From NCBI GenBank assembly GCA_025960445.1, contig JAICIT010000012.1, forward strand, positions 1 to 15,499: DNA of 15,499 nt. The letters are read 5' to 3'. The translations under genes and the position numbers were made by a program. The stretch's first letter is position 1. Each line of letters begins with the position of its first letter. Below are positions 1 through 6,026 of this stretch, piece by piece. The notes beneath the pieces are model-generated. The model was not told where the DNA came from. It did no database searches and was given only the letters and a program-made list of their open reading frames with translations. The DNA is from Bradyrhizobium sp. (GTDB taxonomy: Bacteria; Pseudomonadota; Alphaproteobacteria; Rhizobiales; Xanthobacteraceae).

Positions 1-692
1 ACGGTTTCGGTATTGTTGATGCTGTTCATGAACTCGGCGATGCCGAACATGCCGAGCGCCAGCGCGATGATCTCGACCCCGTCGAAAAGTTCGGTGAGGC
101 CGAAAGTGAACCGCGGTTGCCCGGTCTCGATGTCCGAACCGACGATGCCGACCAGCAGCCCGAGCACCGTCATCGCAATGCCCTTGAGCGGCGATCCCTT
201 TGCCAGCGTCGAGCCCGCAAGCAGGCCCACCAGCATCAGCGAGCATACTTCGGCCGGTCCGAATTCAAGCGCCACCTTGACGAGGAATGGCGCGAGGAAA
301 ATCATTTCGGTGATGCCGAAGGAAGCGCCGATAAAAGCGGCGACGATGGTGATGCCGAGCGCCGTGCCGCCCTTGCCCTGCTTGGTGAGCGGAAATCCAT
401 CGAGGCAAGTCACCGCGTGCGGCGGATGACACGGCAAGTTCAAAAGAATCGAGCAGATCGCGCCACCATATTGGGCACCGTAATAGACGCCGGATAGCAT
501 CAGGATCGCGGGCACCGGCTGCATGCCGAAGGTCAGCGGCAGCAGAATCGATATCGTCGCCACCGGCCCCATTCCCGGCAGCACGCCGACGAGATTGCCG
601 ACCAGTACGCCGAGAAAGCAATACATCAGATTGTGCGGCTCGAGCGCGACGCCGAAGCCGTACCAGAGATCAGTGATCGCGGTCGAAATCAC
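1..692 (-). CDS. tctA: Tripartite tricarboxylate transporter permease TctA (large subunit), partial
   Basis: This is the N-terminal part, about 230 codons, of the large membrane subunit of a TTT transporter. The full family is about 500 residues, so the rest lies beyond the left edge. TctA forms the sodium- or proton-coupled channel that imports carboxylates delivered by a periplasmic TctC protein. The translation has the family's N-terminal layout: a GVLPGMGPVAT turn, then ILMLSGVYYGAQYGGAI, then a long hydrophobic stretch with LDGFPLTKQGKGG. The start is GTG at 692-690, which overlaps the tctB stop as GTGA, so the two are translationally coupled. The reading frame stays open from 692 to the edge. 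An oddity is NLPCHPPHAVT where most relatives have N-x-PG-x-P; this may mark a subfamily. Family assignment is secure; the substrate is unknown. Confidence 0.9.
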   Translation of the reverse strand, partial: MISTAITDLWYGFGVALEPHNLMYCFLGVLVGNLVGVLPGMGPVATISILLPLTFGMQPVPAILMLSGVYYGAQYGGAICSILLNLPCHPPHAVTCLDGFPLTKQGKGGTALGITIVAAFIGASFGITEMIFLAPFLVKVALEFGPAEVCSLMLVGLLAGSTLAKGSPLKGIAMTVLGLLVGIVGSDIETGQPRFTFGLTELFDGVEIIALALGMFGIAEFMNSINNTET

Positions 693-1162
693 AGGTAGAA
701 TCCGCGCAACAGCGGGAACGGGATGCTCAGCATGTAATGAAACAGCAGCACCCCAAATACGGTCACGCCGGCGGCGAGAATGGCGGAGGATTTATAGGTG
801 GCGCTCTTGTCACCGAGTGCGCAAACAAAGACGCATGCGAATACGGCGGGAATCATCCCGCCGTATTCTCCGAGGATGATAAACAGGATCGGACCCCCGA
901 TGATGCAGAGCCAGCCGAACCATTGCGGGTTGTCGGGCAAGAACTTGCTGTCGTCGCGCTCGGAAGAGGCCAGCGCGGTGCCAGCGATCAGGAGGCCAAT
1001 GAACGCCAGTACCATACCGAGTACCACGGGCATGAATCCCGGGCCCATTCGGGCGAGGCTGCCGAATTTGTAGCCGGTTCCGGTGACAGCGGCTCCCAGC
1101 CCGAGCAAAAGCATCAGCCCGCCGGCGTAGTAGTCGCGCTTCATTGCGAATTTTGGCCGCAA
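689..1162 (-). CDS. tctB: Tripartite tricarboxylate transporter small membrane subunit TctB
   Basis: This is a 157-residue protein with four to five hydrophobic segments (about residues 13-33, 40-65, 84-105, 105-120 and 130-150), the size and layout of the small TctB membrane subunit. It partners TctA, whose gene follows directly and overlaps its stop by four bases. The chosen start is TTG at 1162-1160, because a GGAGG Shine-Dalgarno sequence (1174-1170) sits 7 bases upstream. The first ATG in frame (1146-1144, MKRDYY) has no ribosome site at a useful distance. The sequence is too divergent to name a substrate. Upstream there is no tctC binding-protein gene, only repeat-rich spacer. Confidence 0.85.
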   Translation of the reverse strand: MRPKFAMKRDYYAGGLMLLLGLGAAVTGTGYKFGSLARMGPGFMPVVLGMVLAFIGLLIAGTALASSERDDSKFLPDNPQWFGWLCIIGGPILFIILGEYGGMIPAVFACVFVCALGDKSATYKSSAILAAGVTVFGVLLFHYMLSIPFPLLRGFYL

Positions 1163-1169
1163 CGGGAAT

Positions 1170-1174
1170 CCTCC
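1170..1174 (-). promoter_or_regulatory. Ribosome binding site that supports a TTG start for tctB
   Basis: GGAGG read on the minus strand lies 7 bases before TTG 1162-1160. The alternative ATG is 23 bases away, so this site favours the TTG start. Confidence 0.65.
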
Positions 1175-1291
1175 CTGGCGTGTTTTGCGGCGGACCCTAC
1201 CTGTCGAGAAGACGGCTGTCGATACTGCCTTGCGTGATCGCGTCAGACGTCAGTGAAGACAATCGAAGCCGCGCGAAGCTCGCTTCTTTTT

Positions 1292-1451
1292 ATCCCTCGC
1301 ACTTGCGGGGAGGGTGGCTGGCCCAAGGCCAGTCGGGTGGGATCTTGCCTTGCGCACCGAAGCAACCCCACCCGTCGCATCGTTCGCGCCGCTCACGATG
1401 CGCCACCCAAGAGCGAGCTTCGCTCGTCTCGACCCCACAAGTGGGAGGGAT
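1292..1451. repeat. Long palindromic intergenic element with imperfect 19-bp inverted ends
   Basis: The left end (1292-1310) and the right end (1433-1451) are inverted copies matching at 17 of 19 bases. Inside are nested inverted segments: GGGTGGG (about 1335-1341) against CCCCACCC (1366-1373), a hairpin with arms 1376-1383 and 1395-1402, and GAGCGA/TCGCTC around 1411-1425. The right half recurs at 3573-3670, with similarity running on past 1451 to about 1485. There is no open frame for a transposase, so this is either a non-autonomous mobile element or a dispersed structural repeat. Confidence 0.7.
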
Positions 1452-1525
1452 GAAGGCCGGCGATGGGTTGCACTTTACGCGATAAGGGCGCGCGCAATTC
1501 TCACACCCAGATTAGCGATCGAGAT

Positions 1526-1600
1526 GTAGCCCGGATGAGCACGAGCGATATCCGGGAAACTAAAGAGACACCCGCATGTCGCTTTGCTCATGCGGGCTAC
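1526..1600. repeat. REP-like palindrome pair in inverted orientation
   Basis: Two 31-base units face each other: 1526-1556 on plus and 1570-1600 on minus. Each begins GTAGCCCG and contains its own small palindrome (CCCGGAT with ATCCGGG; CCCGCAT with ATGCGGG). The pair resembles the paired REP units of bacterial intergenic mosaic elements. The second unit, read on the minus strand, matches 15230-15260 at 30 of 31 bases. It lies 17 bases beyond the SCO stop codon and could act as a transcript-end structure. Confidence 0.75.
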
Positions 1601-1616
1601 GAAGACCAATTCGAAT

Positions 1617-2240
1617 CTATTCATCGTGAGCCAGGTTCTTGCGCAAAACATCAGCGAGTCTATCGGGACTGGTTTGCGGCGGCATGAAGCCTAGATACTC
1701 GCCGCTGCGTCCCATCAGGTAAATCACGCCAGTATGGTCGATCGAGTAGCCGCCACGTTCGTCCGGCACTTTCACGTAGAATGTTTTGTAGGCGTCGGCG
1801 ACTCTCTGAATTTCCTCCGGCGAGCCGGTAAGGCCGATCAGGTTGCGGTGAAACGCGGCGACGTAGTCAGCCAGCACGCTGGTGTCCCGCTCGGGGTCAA
1901 TGCTGATGAAAATGGGCTGCACCCCGTCGGCAGCCGAACCGAGACGCTCCAGCGCTTGCGTGATAGCCATTAGATCGGTCGGGCACACATCCGGACACCA
2001 GGTATATCCGAAATACACGATCATCAGTCTGCCGCGGAATTCGGTATCGCTGCGCCGCCTCCCGTTCTGATCAGTAAGCGTGAACGGCCCGCCGATTGAG
2101 CCGCGGCCGTACATCAAATCATCCATCATCTGCGCGGCCGATTGCCGTTCTGCCGCAGCGATCGGCGCGCCGCCGGACAGGGACGCGATCACGAGCAGCG
2201 CGCACGTCCTTGCGGAAATCGCTGCAGCCCGATCAAACAC
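1617..2240 (-). CDS. SCO1/SenC family copper-binding thioredoxin-fold protein
   Basis: This 207-residue protein has a hydrophobic N-terminal signal or anchor (about residues 12-30) and a thioredoxin-like domain. The SCO metal site is complete: Cys82 and Cys86 in YTWCPDVCP and His169 in SIDHTG. SCO proteins deliver copper to, or reduce thiols of, the CuA site of cytochrome oxidase, and some act on other periplasmic copper enzymes. The start is GTG at 2240-2238, inside the last codons of the upstream hydrolase, overlapping it by 8 bases, with no clear ribosome site. That arrangement argues for translational coupling to the hydrolase. No cytochrome oxidase gene is nearby, so the client protein is unknown. 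Confidence 0.9.
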   Translation of the reverse strand: MFDRAAAISARTCALLVIASLSGGAPIAAAERQSAAQMMDDLMYGRGSIGGPFTLTDQNGRRRSDTEFRGRLMIVYFGYTWCPDVCPTDLMAITQALERLGSAADGVQPIFISIDPERDTSVLADYVAAFHRNLIGLTGSPEEIQRVADAYKTFYVKVPDERGGYSIDHTGVIYLMGRSGEYLGFMPPQTSPDRLADVLRKNLAHDE

Positions 2241-3339
2241 CGAAGCTGATGCGCGTGCCGGTCGTAGTGGTCAGAACCTTGCCCGGCATTTGCCGTTGCG
2301 CCTCCTGGGTGAAATTGAGACCGCTGCAATGCATCGGAATCACCACGTCCGGATTCAATTTTGCGATCTCGCCGACCACCTGGGTGAGATAATCCGCCGG
2401 CGCGGGCCCAAGATGGAAGCCGCCCATGATCGCATGGATCTTTTGAACGCCGGATACGTCCATCGCCTGGCGGACCGAGTTCACGATGCCGACGTGACCG
2501 CACGAGCTGATGACAATGAGACCCTTGTCCTTCAAATTGAAACACGTGGCGTGCTCATGGATGTGCTCGTCCGGCACGATCTTGCCTTCCATCTCCGCAG
2601 GCAGGTAATGGCTGGCATTGCATCCGGCGCCGTCCTTGAGCTTGAACTCCACCAGTGTGTTTGGAAGCACCTTTTCAATGCTGCTGCGCTTGATCTTGCC
2701 GGTCGTGAACGCTTGGCCGCCGATGACGACCGGGGACTCGCATAACACGACCTTGACGTTCTGCTTTGCAAGATCGCGGCGATCGAGCATTCCGAAATCG
2801 CTCAATTCGGTCTGCCCGGCGCGGACGTAACGCTGACAGAAATTGTCCTCGCCCCCGGCATACATCGTCATGTCTGCAGGCAGGTCCTTGCGATGCCTCT
2901 CCAGGAATCCGAGCAATCCGCCCCAATGGTCGAAATGACCGTGACTCATGATGAGCGTGTCGATCTTTGACGGATCGACTTTCAATTGATCCATATTTCC
3001 GTTGATGGTCTCCGGCGTCCATCCAAAGTCCAGCAGAAACGTGCGCTTCTCATTGCCGCGTTGCGGCTCCAGCAGCAACGATAGCCCCCATTCACTGTGA
3101 AGCGGACGAGTTGCATTCGACGGACGGCCAGGTTCGGTCTTTACGCCATTCACTTCCTGCGGCTTGAAGAAGATATCGCTCGCACTGTCGACCAGTACGC
3201 GAACGCTGAGCTTGTCGATGGTCGGCACCTCGATCGGCGCCGCCCTGGCCAACTCAACGCAGGAAAATCCTCCAGCTGCAGCAGCCATCGCAAAACTCGC
3301 GGACATTTTCAAAGCATCGCGTCGATTCATGTCGGGCAT
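2233..3339 (-). CDS. Exported metallo-beta-lactamase-fold hydrolase (DHPS-like subgroup)
   Basis: This 368-residue protein starts with a twin-arginine leader: NRRDALK at residues 5-11 and a hydrophobic stretch to about residue 34. The metal site is clear, with SHGHFDH giving His133, His135, Asp137 and His138. Further candidate ligands are His282 (SSCGHVG), His309 (GGFHLG) and His337 (PMHCSG). The layout resembles the MBL subgroup often labelled 7,8-dihydropterin-6-methyl-aminobenzene-phosphate-synthase-like; the real substrate is not known. I chose ATG 3339-3337 because GGAGA (3350-3346) precedes it by 6 bases and the Tat motif follows at once. The frame stays open upstream to 3396 without a better start. 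The SCO gene overlaps its 3' end, implying one operon. Confidence 0.88.
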   Translation of the reverse strand: MPDMNRRDALKMSASFAMAAAAGGFSCVELARAAPIEVPTIDKLSVRVLVDSASDIFFKPQEVNGVKTEPGRPSNATRPLHSEWGLSLLLEPQRGNEKRTFLLDFGWTPETINGNMDQLKVDPSKIDTLIMSHGHFDHWGGLLGFLERHRKDLPADMTMYAGGEDNFCQRYVRAGQTELSDFGMLDRRDLAKQNVKVVLCESPVVIGGQAFTTGKIKRSSIEKVLPNTLVEFKLKDGAGCNASHYLPAEMEGKIVPDEHIHEHATCFNLKDKGLIVISSCGHVGIVNSVRQAMDVSGVQKIHAIMGGFHLGPAPADYLTQVVGEIAKLNPDVVIPMHCSGLNFTQEAQRQMPGKVLTTTTGTRISFGV

Positions 3340-3572
3340 GATGTTTCTCCGCTGGTTGGAGACAAAGAGCTCGGTGAATTTGCAATCGAGGAACAACTTT
3401 CAATCCTGGAACTACAATGCCGATTATCGGTCCTGTCAATCGAAATGGACTGTTGCTGGTGGGCTGACCGCATCTCGCTTTCTTATGCGGGCCGACGAAA
3501 GCCAAATTCGACAGCGGCATCCGCGATCGAAAAGAAGCCCGATGAGCGCGATTGCGCATAGACGGAGACAGC

Positions 3573-3670
3573 CCCCACCCGGCACATCGTTCGCTTAGCT
3601 CACGATGTGCCCTCCCTCCCCACAAGTGGGAGGGATGAAGACCGGCGATGAGGCTGCACTGTACACAATG
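3573..3670. repeat. Shorter copy of the palindromic intergenic element
   Basis: This segment matches the right half of the element at 1366-1485. A 33-base block (3618-3650) differs from 1433-1465 at one position, and weaker similarity continues to about 3670. It contains a perfect 10-bp hairpin (arms 3581-3590 and 3602-3611, 11-base loop). In the stem, A3584-T3608 replaces G1377-C1401 of the other copy, which is a compensatory change. The roughly 25 bases with the GAGCGA/TCGCTC hairpin of the other copy are absent here. Confidence 0.75.
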
Positions 3671-3766
3671 ACGTCGCGGATATTTACAGCACGCTTGCGC
3701 ATTCCCGCGCGACCCATCGTTGCCGCACCCGGCAATTTGTCCTAACCTCGGGCCACAATAATAAAA

Positions 3767-3771
3767 GGAGG
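3767..3771 (+). promoter_or_regulatory. Ribosome binding site that decides the dioxygenase start
   Basis: GGAGG lies 7 bases before ATG 3779. A TTG at 3773 in the same frame is only 1 base away and is therefore unlikely. Confidence 0.7.
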
Positions 3772-3778
3772 ATTGCCG

Positions 3779-4666
3779 ATGGACATCGTTCCGTCCGGGC
3801 CGGGCTTTGGTGCCGAGTTGCGCGGTGTGACGCTTGCCGATGTCGCCGCGAATGATGACGTTTATTCCGCCGTGCGCGCCGCATTCGAGGAATATTCCGT
3901 TCTGGTTTTCCGGGACCAGGAGGTGACCGACGAAGTTCAGCTTGCATTTTCACGACGCTTCGGCCCGCCGGAAGTGACGAAGGTCGGCTCGCAGGGCACC
4001 GGCTCGCACTTTGTAATCCTCAGCACCATCGGCCCCGACGGCAAGGTCGTCCCGCCGGATCACCGGCTGTCGCTTCGCAGCAAGGCCAACCAGCTTTGGC
4101 ACACCGACTCGTCGTTCAAAAGCGTGCCGGCGCTGACATCTATCCTGTCCGCGCGCATTATCCCCGCTCGCGGCGGGGAAACCGAATACGTCTCTACCCG
4201 GCTCGCCTTTGAGCGTCTCGATCCCGCCCTGCGCAGTAAAATCGAGCGCTCCTTTGCCTGGCACGATTACGCGCATTCGCGCAGCCAGATCGCACCGGAC
4301 CTTGCCAGCCCCGAGGAACGGGCGGCGTTGCCGCCGCAATGCTGGCGCATGGTATGGAAAAATCCTGTCAACGGCCGCGGCGCGATCTATCTCGCGTCCC
4401 ATGCGTATGCGGTCGAAGGCATGCAAGCGGCTGACGGAAAGAAGCTGATCGACGAGTTGATGGATTTCGCAACCGCTCCTGGCACCAGCTATCTGCACCA
4501 ATGGCGCCGCGGGGATGTGGTGATGTGGGACAACCGCGCCACCATGCATCGCGGACGGCCATGGCCGGCGCACGAGCCGCGGCTGATGGTGCGCACCACG
4601 ATCTCCGCCACCGCCGCCGACGGGCTCGCCACCATGCGTCCACCATCATCGCAGGCAGCCGAATAG
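3779..4666 (+). CDS. TfdA/TauD family Fe(II)/2-oxoglutarate-dependent dioxygenase
   Basis: This 295-residue enzyme of the taurine / 2,4-D dioxygenase family would couple 2-oxoglutarate and oxygen to hydroxylation of a substrate. The iron ligands are present: His108 and Asp110 in QLWHTDSSF and His257 in ATMHRGRPW. Arg268 and Arg272 are candidates for binding the 2-oxoglutarate carboxylate. Segments LSARIIPARGGETEY, IYLASHA and VVMWDNRATMHR are closer to TfdA-type than to TauD-type enzymes as I recall them. The start is ATG 3779, supported by GGAGG at 3767-3771. An enolase-superfamily gene follows after 106 bases on the same strand. The substrate is not known; TfdA-like proteins without 2,4-D activity are common, so herbicide breakdown should not be assumed. 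Confidence 0.88.
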   Translation: MDIVPSGPGFGAELRGVTLADVAANDDVYSAVRAAFEEYSVLVFRDQEVTDEVQLAFSRRFGPPEVTKVGSQGTGSHFVILSTIGPDGKVVPPDHRLSLRSKANQLWHTDSSFKSVPALTSILSARIIPARGGETEYVSTRLAFERLDPALRSKIERSFAWHDYAHSRSQIAPDLASPEERAALPPQCWRMVWKNPVNGRGAIYLASHAYAVEGMQAADGKKLIDELMDFATAPGTSYLHQWRRGDVVMWDNRATMHRGRPWPAHEPRLMVRTTISATAADGLATMRPPSSQAAE

Positions 4667-4772
4667 CGGCGGCCCTGCTCCTTTCAAATAACTCGCGACC
4701 GCTTCCATGAAGCACGCCGAGGACGACGACGCTGGCGCGTTTGCCGGCGAGCAGCCTCGATAAGGAAATGAA

Positions 4773-5987
4773 ATGACGGAAGGCGCCAAAATACGAAGCC
4801 TTGAACTGCTCGCCTGCGATGCCGGTTGGCGAAATTATCACTTCGTCAAGATCAGCACCGAAGACGGGATCGTCGGATGGAGCGAGTTTGATGAGGGCTT
4901 CGGCTCGCCCGGCGTCGGCGCGGTGATACAGCACCTGTCATCTCGGGTGGTCGGTCAAAATGCATTCGCGCATGAGCGGATCTATGCGGAGCTTTTTTCG
5001 GCGACCCGCCCGTCGGCCGGCGGGGTGACGGCGCAGGCGCTCGGCGCAATCGAAAACGCTCTGCTCGATGTCAAGGCAAAGTCGCTGGGAGTGCCCTGCT
5101 ACGAATTGCTCGGCGGCAAAATCCGCGACCGGATTCGTGTTTACTGGTCGCATTGCGCGACCTGGCGTATCAATCATCCCGATTGGTATAAGCCGGCCAT
5201 TACCGATCTCGACGGCGTCAAGGCGATCGGCCGCGAGGTGCGCGAAAAGAAATTCACCGCGCTGAAGACGAATATCTTCAGCTACCAGCAAGGCAAGCCA
5301 AGGGGCTGGCGTCCCGGCTTCGGTGCGCCGTTTGAGCCGGAGATAAATGTGGATCGCAAGGTGCTGCGCGACTTGCGCATGCATCTGGAGGCGATCCGCG
5401 AAGGCGCCGGACCCGAAATCGATATCCTGCTCGACCTCAACTTCAATGCGAAGACGGAAGGTTACCTGAAGATCCTGCGCGCCATTGCCGATCTCGACAT
5501 GTTCTGGATCGAGATTGACAGCTTCAATCCGGAAGCACTCGGTTACATCCGACGTCAGAGTCCCCACCCTGTTTCGTCGTGCGAGACCCTGTTAGGCCTG
5601 CGCGAATTCCTGCCTTATTTCCGCGAGCAGGCAATGGATGTTGCCATCATCGACACGCCCTGGAACGGCGTGTGGCAATCGATGAAAATCGCGGCGAGTG
5701 CCGAAGCCCACGAGGTCAACGTCGCACCGCATAATTTCTATGGTCACCTCTGCACCATGATGAACGCTCACTTCTCTGCGGCCGTGCCGAACTTGCGCAT
5801 CATGGAGACGGACATCGACCGGCTTGCCTGGGATGACGAAGTGTTCACCCATGCGCCTCAATTCGAGGACGGTTATCTCCTCATGCCGGACCGGCCGGGC
5901 TGGGGCACGGAGCCCATCGAAGAGGCGGTGCGCGCTCGTCCGCCGAAGCGCGCTGGAGGCTTGCTGAACTATGGCCGGACACCATAG
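4773..5987 (+). CDS. Mandelate racemase / muconate-lactonizing (enolase superfamily) enzyme
   Basis: This 404-residue protein has the enolase-superfamily capping domain (about residues 1-125) and barrel domain. Likely magnesium ligands are Asp221 (LLDLNFN), Glu247 (FWIEIDSF) and Glu271 (SSCETLLG). An Asp294-His320 pair (IIDTPWNG and VAPHNFYGH) matches the catalytic dyad of mandelate racemase. The usual KxK at the end of the second barrel strand reads Lys165-Thr-Asn167, and the common WIEEP reads WIEID, so the substrate group probably differs from mandelate racemase itself. Acid-sugar dehydratase, racemase or another proton-abstraction reaction are all possible. ATG 4773 has AAGGA 6 bases upstream. 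It is probably co-transcribed with the dioxygenase. Confidence 0.87.
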   Translation: MTEGAKIRSLELLACDAGWRNYHFVKISTEDGIVGWSEFDEGFGSPGVGAVIQHLSSRVVGQNAFAHERIYAELFSATRPSAGGVTAQALGAIENALLDVKAKSLGVPCYELLGGKIRDRIRVYWSHCATWRINHPDWYKPAITDLDGVKAIGREVREKKFTALKTNIFSYQQGKPRGWRPGFGAPFEPEINVDRKVLRDLRMHLEAIREGAGPEIDILLDLNFNAKTEGYLKILRAIADLDMFWIEIDSFNPEALGYIRRQSPHPVSSCETLLGLREFLPYFREQAMDVAIIDTPWNGVWQSMKIAASAEAHEVNVAPHNFYGHLCTMMNAHFSAAVPNLRIMETDIDRLAWDDEVFTHAPQFEDGYLLMPDRPGWGTEPIEEAVRARPPKRAGGLLNYGRTP

Positions 5988-6026
5988 CTGCCGGAAGGTA
6001 TTGAAGGCCAGTTCAGTAAACCGGCT

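Larger units (their letters stand above)
1163..1616. other. Gene-free spacer occupied by palindromic repeats
   Basis: No convincing coding sequence lies here. Short open frames on both strands have composition typical of repeat DNA and lack ribosome sites. The spacer holds a large palindromic element (1292-1451, with related flank to about 1485) and a REP-like inverted pair (1526-1600), both annotated separately. It separates the SCO gene from tctBA, all on the minus strand. I see no clear tctB promoter. Confidence 0.7.
3340..3778. other. Divergent spacer between the hydrolase and dioxygenase genes
   Basis: No credible gene lies here; overlapping open frames on both strands look like chance frames in repeat DNA. 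It should contain the promoters of both flanking genes, but I cannot place them with confidence. An A/T-rich stretch with AATAATAA (about 3757-3764) just before the dioxygenase ribosome site could be part of a minus-10 region. Positions 3573-3670 hold a copy of the palindromic element also found at 1292-1485. Confidence 0.6.

Noticed and set aside
13..1485. Long plus-strand open frames across the left region
   Set aside because: Those at 13-1237 are antisense shadows of tctA and tctB, whose frames give recognisable membrane proteins; those in 1144-1687 fall in repeat DNA.
3779..4666. Calling the dioxygenase tfdA and proposing 2,4-D breakdown
   Set aside because: The family motifs fit, but no other tfd genes are present and substrate cannot be read from these motifs.
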